Origin: Eudromia elegans
Taxonomy: Eukaryota; Chordata; Aves; Tinamiformes; Tinamidae
Reading direction: 5' to 3'
DNA length: 64,000 nt
NCBI GenBank assembly: GCA_003342815.1
Contig: PTEX01000409.1
Span: 311,121 to 375,120, forward strand
The number at the start of each line of letters is the position of its first letter. The first letter of the stretch is position 1. Below, piece after piece: positions 25,801 through 37,216 of the stretch. The position numbers and the translations under genes are program-made. The notes under the pieces are model-generated. The model was not told the DNA's origin. It ran no database searches and was given only the letters and a program-made list of their open reading frames with translations.

Positions 25801-28415
25801 TAAAGCAGTTGCCTTTTGTGTCATAGATGTAAAAGCCAAGGTGAAGTTGCAAGTTATCTGTGGGCTGAGACAGCAGTAAGATTTTCAGCTGCTTACGTGT
25901 AGATAATACTTAAATGAGCCATCTGAACAGGAAGCATTTTTGTACCTGTTCTTCCAAACTGACGGAAAATGTACACATTTGTCAGAATAGGTGGAAGAGG
26001 GTTGGAGACTGACTGTACCTGTCACCATGCACAGGTGGAATATAAGGTTAAAGTCATGACCATGTTAATCCTGTTGCCAGTAACATATTTATAAAAGCTG
26101 TGTGAATTTATGTTCTTATGCCTTAACAGCAGTTGGCATTTGTTATGGGGAGGAAGTTGTAGACAAATGTTGTATTGGCATTTGGAGGAGCATTTCTTTC
26201 CTCCCCTTAAACATAGAGATTATCTGCAAAGCATATCCAAGTGTTCTTGCTTTTTAAATTCTTTTAGATCTTGTTATTGTAAAGCCCCAAATGCATCCCT
26301 GCAGGATTTTGATTTTGATAGTTATGCAACAAAACAGATTAATAGAGAAACAGAAAAAAGCCAAAGCGGTGCGGTATCTCATAGCTGTGAGTAGCAGCAT
26401 TTAGGTTACATGTCTAGTTAGTTACCAGCTACTGTATCGTGTCAACTGGTGTCTCCTCCTGAATGTGCAGTTCTTGCTCTCCATTTGCCATATACGCTGA
26501 AACAGCTTCTGTTCCCTGCTCTGCTGACTGATTCTGCCTTATCTTTCAGAGTGACTTTTGCTTCTTAAAACAGAAGCAATCGGGGACCCTTTTCACCTCT
26601 TAACACTGAACCATTCCTCTTTTCTCTTTCTCTTTTTTGCAGCTCAGGACTATAACTTACTCTGTCATGTGGATTATATCTGTCTACCTTGGCTATTTAT
26701 CTTGCAGTAACAGCCTGTGCTGTGCTAAAAAGCTAACGAAGTGCTTATAAGACTTTGTAAGGCTTCTTTTAGAGTCAGCTTAAACTTTTATGTGTCTAAA
26801 TATCTACATAGGCTTGCAAATCCTCCCTGTTTGTTAACTTTTAAATATGTTGGTGATTATGGCCAAATTAGGCCTCTAGGGAGGGTAGATGAATAAGAAT
26901 CTCTGTAATTGGCCCAGGGGATAATCATTTGTGATAAATGCAGCAAAGATGACCAAGCAGTGGCTAACAAGCTGGTGATCATAGCTGCTGTTTAAGTGCC
27001 AACAGTGTTTTTTATGGAAAAATACATTTGTGTTTTGGCAGCAAGTGTTTCTATCATCCTAATTATTCTCCTAAAAATTCTGAGTAATTCTCAATGATCC
27101 TTGGCAGCGGAGCGATATGCAAATGTGTGTGGAAGTTGCATGAAATGAAAGCATAGGCTGAGTGAGTACCTAAGTCAATGGACATGATCTGATTTAAATG
27201 TTTTCCCTGTAGTAAAACTTATACTTCACAAGAAGAGGCAGTAAGTCTGGCTAGTGTCTGTCTGGACTGTGCACTGAAGTACCTGCAAATGCCTGAGGTT
27301 GGCAGACAGGTACATGGTGCAAGCATGTAGGCTAATGAGAGAGCTTTCTTTCTGAGCTTTTGCATCACTTGCTTTATTGGCACTGCAGTATGTGGAGTGA
27401 CATTGAAATTATTCTGCTGATGGTTAATTTTGTTTGATGAGAGTTTTGCTTGGAGAGTCTTACAGACCTTTAGGAATGTTTTTGTGTCCAGAGAAATGCT
27501 CTAAGGCAAGGCAAAATGTAGGTAACAGATGACCTGGCTCAGAGAGATTGATCGGAGAGATTGAGACATAGGAGGGCTTCTCTAAATGGCTTTTCAGTTT
27601 CTGCCTGAGAGCCCTCAACAGATGTGATGGAGTTCACGTCTTGAAAATTGAACTGAAAGTTCATGAAGTTACAGAGGTGTAACAAAGTGCCCGGAAGAAC
27701 ACTTTCCTTGTAAGAGGTGATGTACCAGAAACAACCTCTGAGAGTCATCAAGTGGAGGATGTCCAGAAGCCTGAAAGAAAATCTGATGGAAGTTTGACAT
27801 GAAGTAGCAAGATGAGGGTCAGCATTTAGGGTAACTTAGAAGTGACGTCCTGTGCTGTGCCTTGTGTAGCCTTCAGCCCTGGAGGAAGCGCATGGCACTG
27901 CAGGTCACTTGGCGCTGTCCACGTGTGTCCTAGCGTTAGCATCATTGCTGGCAATCAGGCAAACCCCGTGCACTCACGGAGAGACGTAAACCTCCAGATG
28001 TGCTCGGCACCTGGGACTTTTGAGGTTCAAGATCTACTTTCTATGTGAAGAGAAGGTACAAGGCAGTAAGGAAGAGATTGAGCGTTTTGGACTCTCTTGA
28101 TTAAGACATCGTCCTGCTCAGCTTGTTTGAATGTGTTTGAATGTCATAAAAAAGGTTGCAAGAACGTTACCAAAGGAAAAAAAAAAGACATTTGTGTGGC
28201 ATCTTTTGAAAATGACTTTTGGTAATGAACTGAATTACTAGTTGCCTTATCACGAGCCATCACTTGTAATAGTTTGTTGGGCAGTTTAGTTTGCTGAAAA
28301 TGAGTGCTTGTAAATAACTGAGAGGCTTATTTGAATGAGCAGAACAAACAAAATGACACAGGAAAACTTGCAGGCATTATAGATGCTGGGTAGTGACTTC
28401 CCAAAACATGCAGCC

Positions 28416-28458
28416 CTTTTTTTTTCTTTTTTTTTCTTTTTTTTTAAAAAAAAAATTT
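28416..28458. repeat. T-rich tract joined to an A tract (partial palindrome)
   Basis: T runs interrupted by single C residues lead into T9 followed by A10 and TTT. The T9-A10 junction is self-complementary and could extrude a small hairpin. Simple sequence; no coding or element assignment. Confidence 0.75.
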
Positions 28459-29609
28459 CTGCTGATGCATATTGGAGAACGGCCACCTTCGTTATCCTGA
28501 GATACCTTCACTTGAAACCTTGCATGAGCTCAGTTGTCATATGGTCGGTTAGTGGTAGCTGGCATTGCAGTGGGCCAGCTACAGTAATTGCTTAGTTTTG
28601 ACTTACTATATTCTCTTATTGCTCTCCTCAACATATATTCCCAGGCCCTTGGGTAGCCCCCAAATGACACAGGGTATCCTAACATACCTTTTAGAAAGGC
28701 AGGTTGTTTTTAGTTATAGCAGTAGGTAGGAAATAGCAAGCAGTGTGGACACGAGCAGCGCAGTGGCGGGTTCCTCCCGGCCTGTTGTGTGATGGTGCCC
28801 CGAGCCGGCGCGTGCCGCCAGTTGGGCGGGCAGCACCAGCGCAGCGCGCTCCTCCGTGGGGTCCTCAGAGTGACCTGCCTCGCCTGCCACTGAAGCGTGA
28901 GTGTGAGCGTGGCGTGACCTGCCCAGCGGTGACGTGTCTCGATATGCAAGATGCAGGAGCAGCCTCCTTGCGCCGGACTGGGCAAACCAGCTGCCTGGAA
29001 TACAAACGTTAGAGTCTGGTTTCACTCAAAAGCTTATGAGAACTCCGAATTTGACTCAATTTGTGGTCCAAAGCAAATGAGATGTGATTTCCTAGATTTG
29101 GGCCATGTTGTGTTGATTTTTTTTTCATTTTTTTTCAGCCCTTAAGGTTTTCAGAAGGAATATTTAAATTGTATGTGTAAATGTAAATATTTACCCAATA
29201 TAAATTGCATGTCTAATAAGTAATATTCTAGAGGAAAATGGTTATTTGGGTTAAAAATCTGAGTGATATTCTAAGTGCCAGATATGAGAGAGAGATTCCA
29301 TTCTTTTTTTAAGTGGTGGTGTTTTATTGCATATGTGCATTTTCTAATAGCTCTTGTGAGAGCAACTGGAAAATTAGTTGCTGCAGTTTTTGCATCTCTG
29401 CTTCCTTTCTCGAGGCATTTGTTTGATTCATGTTGCTACTAGTGGAGAGAAAATAAAATCCTGATGATGGGTTTTTAGCCCTTGATAAGAAAAGCTTACT
29501 TGAGACAGATGCAGCAGACGTACATTGTGATACCATTACAAAATCCGAGAACCTGTCACAAAACACGGATACTCTGATAGCTAAAAGTGAAGTTTTACAG
29601 CTGTTGGCA

Positions 29610-29635
29610 TTTAAAAAAAAAATTTTTTTTTTAAA
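29610..29635. repeat. 26-bp perfect A/T palindrome
   Basis: TTT, ten A, ten T and AAA form an exact 26-bp palindrome. It may bend or extrude; the origin is probably homopolymer slippage. Confidence 0.85.
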
Positions 29636-30004
29636 GTTGTCCTCTAATTTACTTATTTTCAAGGCAAGTTTTGCAAAAGTCAGTCTTCTGACAGGCAATA
29701 TAGTAATGTAGAAAGTGCTTCTGCAGCTTGCTGCGTAGGCAACCATGTGATTTAATTTAACTCGGTTTACTTATGAAAGAGAGGAGAGCACAAATTAAGC
29801 TGAACGTGCAAAACGGTACCACGATTAGAGCCACTTGCCTCATCCCCTGTAGTTTACAAAGTGCTGCCATTCACAAGCGTTCAAAGCAATGCGAATGATG
29901 CAAAGGAACATAAATGAAGTGGACAAGCCACAGCAACAATTTACAGTCATTTTTGGATTAATCAACTATTTCTCTGGAGAGCTGCACAAAGAGATTGCAA
30001 AATC

Positions 30005-31230
30005 AGGAGGTCAGGCCCAACCAAGACGGGCTCATGAAGGGCAGGTTCTGCCTCACCAACCTGATCTCCTTCTATGTCCAGGTGACCTGCCTAGTGGAGG
30101 AGGGAGGGAAGGCTGTGAATGTGGTCCACTTAGACTTCAGAAGGCATTTGGCAGTCACGCACTGCCTTCTCCTGGAGAAATCGGCAGCTCAAAGCTGAGG
30201 TGAACTCTTTGCTGGGTGGAAAAACTGATGGAATGGCCAGGCCTCTAGAGTACTGGTGAATAGAGTTAAATCCAGCTGGTGACTGGTCATGAGTGGTGTT
30301 CCCCAGGGTTCAGTCAGCAGGGGCCAGTCCTCTTTAATATCTTTATCACCAAGAGGCAGTTGAGGGCACCCTCAGCAAATTTGCAGACGACACCAAGCTG
30401 GGAGGAAGAGTTGCTCTGCCTGAGTGTAGGAAGATTCTACAGAGGGATCTGGACAGGCTGGATTGATGGGCTGACACCAACTGCATGAGGTTCAACAAGG
30501 CCAAGTCCTGGCTCCTGCTCTTTGGTCACAGCAGCCCCATGCAGTGCTACAGGCCTGGGGCAGGGGCTGCAGGGCTGTGCAACAGAACAGGATCTGGGGG
30601 TCCTGGTCAACTGAACGAATGTTCAGGCGACTGAACATGAGTCAGCAGTGAGTCCAGAGGGCCAAGAAGACCAACAGCATCCTGGCTTGTGTAAGGAACA
30701 GCGTAGCCAGCAGGACCAGGGAAGTGACTGTCCCCCTGTGCTCGGTGCTGGTGGGGCCGCACCTCAAATACTGTGCTCAGTTTTGGGCCCGTTGCTACAA
30801 GAAGGACTTTGAGGTGCTGGAGCAAGTCCAAAGAAGGGCAGCAAGGCTGGGGCTGGAGCATAGACCTTATGAGGAGCAACTGCAAGCGGCTTGTTTAGTC
30901 TTGAGAAGAGCAGGCTCCGGGGAGACCTTATTGCTCTCTACAGTTACCTGTAAGGAGGCTGTGGTGAGGCAGGGGTTGGTCTCTTCTCCAGAATAACTAC
31001 TGATAGGACAAGAGGAAATGGCCTCAAGTTGTGCTAGGGGAGGTTCAGGTCAGATATTAGGAAGAATTTCTACATGGGAAGAATGGTGGAGCCTTGGAAC
31101 AGGCTCCCTAGGGAAGTGGTGCAGTCATCATCCCTGGCAGTGTTCAGAAATGGGTAGATGAGGCACTTAGGGACATGGTTTAATGGGCATGGTTAACGGG
31201 GATGGGTTTACAGGTTTTGAATTCTATGAT
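30005..31230 (+). mobile_element. CR1 LINE copy, 5'-truncated, with decayed reverse transcriptase
   Basis: This block of about 1.2 kb has the layout of the 3' part of a CR1 retrotransposon. In shifting frames it keeps reverse-transcriptase signatures: FCLTNLISFY near 30044-30075, SGVPQGS at 30292-30312, the catalytic-type FADDTKLG at 30380-30403, then [20 protein letters not shown] with [18 protein letters not shown] around 30733-30850. The tail includes GGAACAGGCTCCCTAGGGAA and ends in ATTCTATGAT at 31221-31230, the CR1 terminal repeat type. Frameshifts and stops split the coding region, so it is not active. It lies sense to SH3KBP1, and the 5' boundary (about 30000-30010) is approximate. 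Confidence 0.92.
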
Positions 31231-34200
31231 GCAGTCAACTGGATCTGAAAACATGGCCAATGCGATAGTACTCTGGGATTAGCCTGTGACAGTGCAAGGT
31301 CTATGGAGGGGGAAGAAAAAGAGAAAAAGGCTTTTATAGGCCTATTACAAGTCTTGCTGTGTCTCTATTCTCAAATTTTCCAGCTTCATCTCCCATCTGA
31401 GCAACTCTTTCAAGTTTGTGGCCCTCGTGTTGGGGGAAGGTGGCTGGACCAAGTCACAAAGTCACTCTGTTGAGTAGGAGCTTGGTTTGCCCAGCACTCA
31501 AGCGAGGCCAGCATTACCTGCTGTTTCATGGGACGTGCTTCTTATGGCCCACGCTAAATGAGAGTGACTGGCTTTGCTTACTGAGGATGGGTAAGAGAAC
31601 CTGTTGTTTGAAAAAGAGGTGCTTAAAGGCATCGCTTGCTTTTGAGGAATATCTTTGGATCTTTTCCTGCTGAAGCAAATAGTGTTTCAGAAGGAAGCGA
31701 GAAGCTAAGCAAACTTTTCTGGTCTTTCTCAGACTTGAGTGGCTCCTTTTAAATTACAATTTAAAAGGGCTATTTGAAACCCTGTCACTGAGATCTAGTT
31801 TTTGGCTTGTGAAGGAATGTTTTACCCTCATTAATGATACAAAATGTTCATTTAGGGCTTGAAGGCCAAAAAGATAAAGTTCTAGCAGTAGTAGCTTTAA
31901 TGAACATACACATTTTCAGTTGTGCATGTAGTGAAGTTAATGACTAGTAATACACTATTTTACACTTGCTCTCTAAAAGAGCGAGTATAAAATACACAGG
32001 CTGTATGGCAAGGCCAGGTGTTCCTGTGGGAGACTGGACTGGCCTTTTCCAATTTGCTAGTAGCAGTGGGGTGATGGTGTGACTCTGTTCTTGATGCTGT
32101 ACTTCCAGAAGTCTTCGTACATTTTATATGCATTATTTAAATGCCAGGCGAGCAAGTGGCCTCTTCAATAACGGCAGAGTATTAAGTCGCTCGCAGTGAC
32201 CTGTAGCTGGCCGTGGTGGCGTCTCATGTGCCAGTGTTGCCATCCCTACCATTCGGCTGCGCACATGGAAGTGGAGCCGCACAAAGCCGGTTCATCCGCC
32301 TGCAGGAAAACACAGCACTCTTACATGACACGGTTGCCCTAGGAGCGCCTAAGACGTCCTTCCCTTGCCTGCAACTTGCCCTTGTATCCTCTAGTGTAAT
32401 AATTTTGCAAATGTGAAATAATTTTCCTCCATTTTTTTTTCATTAGGATAGTCCCAGCTTACTTCTGTTTTCAGCTACAAACCGCAGCTGGGATTTTTTG
32501 TTGTCCATCCAAATCCAAAAGCTTCCACCCTTCCGACAGCATGTTGGTGATGACAGAATAAGAATTGACATGGCATATTCCAGGTCAGAAAAACACTGCC
32601 AAATTCCTCTAGGGGAAAAAAAGGAAAAAAGAAGAAATAAGGAAACTGGAACCTGACAGTTCTAGAACCTTTATCAAATAACAGTTGTATTTCTACTAGT
32701 GGATGAATGTAAGATGGGATGAAGTCCTTTTGTTGTCAAACATAATGACAAAATCTGTATCAGCATTGAGAGGCCAGATTTTTATCTGAAGTCTCTAAAC
32801 ACTATCTTTTTCTATACTTATACTAGCATTTTCATGCTAGCTTTCTATTCACTTTTAATAGGGTAACTATTTCACAAAAGCACCTACTGAGAGTAGTGTT
32901 TTTAAGAAGAATTTTACTGAGAGCAAATTACTAGCTCAGACTTTTTCTTAAAGTTTACTTTTTGATGCAGTTCAGTGATCTCTTGATGGCTCGCAGCTCT
33001 ACTCCTGAGGCTGGCAGCTCAATGCAACTGTAACCGCACCAAAATATATACCTCAAACTATAACTTTAGGAATAACTCCATTGGTACCATCAAAATAAAC
33101 TAATATATGGCCTGAAAGTATAAGTGCCACCCCTTAGTTGTCCAGGATCTGCCTTTTGTCTTTCTCACAGCATTGAATTCAGAACTGGCTTCAACGTGAG
33201 TCACGTCTCGCCCCTGTTGTCTCGCCAGAAGACAGGGTAGACTGAACCGGTTCCCTTGAGCTGTGGATATAGCTCTGACGGGAAGATGGGAAATGCTGGG
33301 ATTGCTGGGCAGCTTATGCTGCACGTAGGAGAAAATGCAACACAGAACCAGAAACTCTTCCTCTGACTTGGCATCCTCCTCCTTCTGCTCCTCACAGACC
33401 TGCTGCTTGGTCAAACAATTTTGCTGAATTCTGGTTCTTTTCAAGGACAACGCAAGATCCCGGTTTCCCTTTGCAATTTCCCCCAAGCCTGCCCAGCCAG
33501 CTCGGCAGGGAGGGATGGGAGGCAGCTGATCTGGGCCTTAGCAGGTCTGAAGCGACTTGACTGCAGGGGAAAGAGTCTTTCAGCTCCTCACACTGCATGT
33601 CTTGACTCCAGCCTCTCCTGGTCCCAGACCTGGTGTGTGCAATTTTCATAGCAACAGCCCTGCTTTAAAAATAAAAAGTAAAAAGGGCAGAACAATGAGG
33701 TTGAGTGTTTTTTCTGACCCGCAAAAGCATCTCTGTGTGCCTTTTTAAACCAGATCCAGCTACAAAACTGCATGGCCTAGTTTGGAGGAGAAGATTGTGA
33801 AACGTTTCAGTGCATGCTCTCAGCGAGGAGAGGTGTGGGGCATTTGCTTCTCAGTTCTGCTTGAAGGAAAATAAAGGGAAATCCTCCTTATTTTTAATGT
33901 TGTGATTCTTTCCTCAAGTGCCGTTGTGTGTGCCTGTGAAATCCCCGGCATCGCTGCACAGCTGTTGGCCGTGTCGGCCGGTGGCCGCGAGCAGCAGGCG
34001 CCTCCTCGCTCGCGCTGGGCACAGCAGTCTGGCGCTGTCCTCCTTCCCTGTTCCTTGCTCGTGCCCATGTGTGCTCAGAATGCCTGGCACAGGTCTGTGA
34101 AAAGCTGGGAGGAAAACCCTTTGAGCCCGGTGCAAGTCTGCAGCACAGGCAAGGCTCTTCTCTTGCCTCCCTTGGCAGGTAGTAGGATCTTGGTGAGAGT

Positions 34201-37109
34201 TTGGTGGCTTTGACGTGGTGCGTGACGGGCAGCGAGCTCTGCAGCACTGGTGTGGAGCCTGGGGTGCCATCGTTGCTGGTGCAGCAGGCTCTGCAGTTAC
34301 CACAATTACTCTCGTAATCGGGCAGCAAATGCCTTTGGAGCCCTGTGAATTCGTGTAGGAACAGCATGCACAAATTTGGCGTATGGTTTTTGCTTTTGCT
34401 TCTCAAGGTTTATTAAAATGGCATCAAATGGGAACTAGTGTCTTTCAAGAGGGCAAGTGACATTATTTCTACGTGAGAGCTTATTCCAGCTACAGTAGAG
34501 CATGGTGGGTTCCCAACCTGCAGCTCATGGGTGTTTTCTCTTCAAAACCCTTTTGATGTTGGCAAATTAAAAAGTCCAAAACTGGAACCTGCAGGAGCAG
34601 CGCAGTATGGCGTTGCCTGCAGCAGGTTATTTGCTACAGCTTGTTACCTGTTGGCCAGTACAAGTTCACTGATCTTTTTAAAATTTTTTCCTTCATCCTT
34701 TTAAGCATTTCAAAGCCCAGCCAGGACTTTGCAACATACTTTTTGCAGTTCTAAAGCACTGAAATTATTACCTCCCTTTTTACTGATCAACAGCTTTTTG
34801 CTTGTGAGTAAATCCCAAACAAAAAATTGTTTATGCCCAAGTGTCAATAAAAATGTGAAAAATCTCCTACAAAATAGTTTCTTTAGTAATTTGAAGAAAG
34901 CTGGAAGCTGGATTCTTTGGAAAGAATCTGCCGCCTTTACTGCAAAATTGCTACCCATATGATTTAAAATTAACTTTACACCAGTGGATCAAAATGAATA
35001 TATTTTAGTGTCTTTGTGTGTCATTTGTGTGTCTGGCATGGACTGTGCTGGTCCTCGGCAGTGAGTGGCAGTATTAGCAGGAGAGCAAGACCGAGGCTCT
35101 AGTGTTTATATCCAGACAGCTGGGTAGTTGAGCCAGCTGGCTGCCTTATTCATGAGGGCTCCTTCGGGGACTTGTTGCCAGTGGAAAAACACACAATAAA
35201 TCTGTGATGCTGGTGTGAGGATATTATTTTGACAAAAAACAAAGCTTTCCTTTGCTGATAGTTTTTTTGTATGTTTTCCTTGTTGACTCTGACCTCTTTT
35301 CAGATCCACTCTGCTTTTGCAGGAGTCTCAGAGCACTGTCTTAGCTGTGTTGCTTTAGCCACTAAAGTAGTAGATGGCCCTGCTGCTGTATCTGTAGCCC
35401 TGCTCCAGGCACCTGGGGCCCATCAGCACCTTCATCAAGCGAGTGGGTTTCACTGCTTGGTGAGGGTCCCAGGGAGGAACTGGGCTGGTACCTGCTGGTT
35501 GGGCCTAAAGCAGGGGCAGCACTTGCCTCAGCTCTTCTGCTGCACAGGTGAAGAGGCACTTCAACGCTTGATACAGAAGATATATATTTATGTTATGTTG
35601 GATGCAGTTGTGTAGACCGGTCAGTTTAGGTTCAGTTTAGTTTAAATGGTGAGGAATGGACAGTCATCTGCAGATGGGGGAAAAAGTCAATTTGATCAAA
35701 TTTGGCAACGCTGCATCAAGGCATCAGTTTCAACACTGGCAGAGCTATCATACATCCACTATTACAGTGGCTGTAGTGCTCCAGTGAACCAAATTCAGTA
35801 CTTCCCCTTCCACCTTCTTTCTTTTCTTTTACTTACTAGATTTTCTCTAAAAAACAAGCAAACTGTTCTATGACTCTTTGTGCCTTGTTCAATCTAGGAT
35901 AGTATTAGCAAGGAATGTTTTTGCAGGGGAAATAACAGCCTGACCACAAAATCCGTTTTTGTAAATGAATGTCAGTCTCGGACAGCATTTGTATGACTGA
36001 TTTCCATAGGCATTAGAGGAACTGAACAATTAAATATGCTTTCTTCTACATTGTTTTTATTTGTTCGTAGTGTGTGTATATGTGTGCCCATGCACATCTA
36101 TATGTAAAAATAATATGACATATTATGGTACTACGTTGCAAAGCTTCTGGAGAAGAGGTGAAGCAATGAATTCTGAGTTTAGAATAGTTTCTCTCTGTCG
36201 GCCTCCCCTCTATTTCAGCGTAGTTATGGTTCTTTGGCTCCAGTGAGTCCTCCTTGAGCCAACAGAGTTCGCAACAGAGTTGCTTGCTTCAGCAACTTCA
36301 TTTTGAGAAGTCCTCTCCTCCACTCTGCTGCAAATCTTACAACTGCAAACTGTACATGTGTTTGTGGAAGTGGATCTTCCCATCTGTCTGTCTCACTGGC
36401 AAATGTGATGGCAGAAAGGTCAAGTAAAGGGTCTTCCTGTTGCTCAATTATGAACTAAAACATGTCTTGAGCTGCGTGTTCAGAGCTGCACCCTCACACC
36501 CGCTTTCCTGGGAGCCGGGGTGCCCAAGCCGGAGCATCAGAGACAGCTGCCGTCACTGCACGGGACTGGTTGGGGCCCAAACCCAGCAAGCCTTGAGCAC
36601 ACTAACTGTGGTGTAGCTGGCTTTGGGGGTGGAGGAGGAAGGACTTGGAAGGGCTTTTCCTTCTGTTTTCTCCAATCTCATATTAATCTCTCTGGGTTTG
36701 CCTCATTTGCATAGAGCTAGAGAGAAATTGTAGCAAATTTACCTGGAACCATTCCTTTGGATAAAGTTCTTCCATCCTGTCGCTGGAGGCAGTGTCTATT
36801 AGATTTTGGCTGTTGAGTTATATCACAGAAACAAAAAAAAATACAGCTTATTTTCACCCAAATGCCATGTGCTGTTAATTGCATCTAATTAGAGAAGTAG
36901 TTGAAAGAAGTAATATGCTCCATAAGGCTCTGTTCCGCTCTTTTCTTGTTAATTGGCTCTAGGCCTGTGTGGTAAACATTGCAAATGTTCAGTTTGTTTT
37001 AGTAGTGCTCAAAGAATTATATTTTATTTTTAATCCTATCCTAGGTTTGTTTGGCATGGAGTATATTACTTTAGTTTCACAATCTCTCTGTCTGCTTCAT
37101 ACCCACTAG

Positions 37110-37216
37110 GAGAGAGAAACAGGCGAAGAAGATGTCAGGTGGCTTTCAGTTATATGCCTCAAAATGAAGATGAACTGGAGTTAAAAGTTGGTGACATCAT
37201 TGAAGTTGTTGGAGAG
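37110..37216 (+). CDS. SH3KBP1: SH3KBP1 coding exon: N-terminal half of the second SH3 domain (SH3B)
   Basis: This 107-nt exon follows CACTAG and ends at GAG|GTAAGT. It enters in phase 1, completing a Gly codon from the previous exon, and leaves in phase 0. It encodes [18 protein letters not shown] and continues [22 protein letters not shown] corresponds to the ALYDY strand of SH3 domains, NEDELELK is the acidic RT loop, and VGDIIEVV the following strand. The basic RRRR stretch precedes the domain, as in the mammalian protein. In the family this SH3 binds PxxxPR motifs of CBL and other partners at endocytic sites. The intron falls inside the domain and the second half is encoded at 44321-44444. 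Met in SYMPQ replaces the residue I recall from mammals, a conservative change. Confidence 0.97.

Larger units (their letters stand above)
6645..37109 (+). other. SH3KBP1: SH3KBP1 intron (about 30.5 kb)
   Basis: The intron runs from the donor GTAAAG to the acceptor CACTAG. It holds an ATTT microsatellite (15428-15454), a GGT repeat (16011-16025), a 13-bp tandem doublet (17051-17076), T tracts (20690-20709, 22777-22816), a minus-strand CR1 fragment (22438-22735), a CpG-rich patch at 21455-21595 and others at 28801-28860 and 33946-34015, A/T palindromes (28437-28458, 29610-29635), and a CR1 copy of about 1.2 kb (30005-31230). Between these I see no gene, RNA gene or recognisable element. The many short open frames lack family similarity and are mostly in GC-rich patches. 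Confidence 0.85.

Noticed and set aside
30724..30996. 90-codon frame resembling a protein gene
   Set aside because: It is the reverse-transcriptase remnant of the CR1 copy ([20 protein letters not shown]), not a host gene.
33894..34406. 170-codon minus-strand frame
   Set aside because: GC-rich composition leaves overlapping frames open on both strands; no domain, signal or splice context is recognised.
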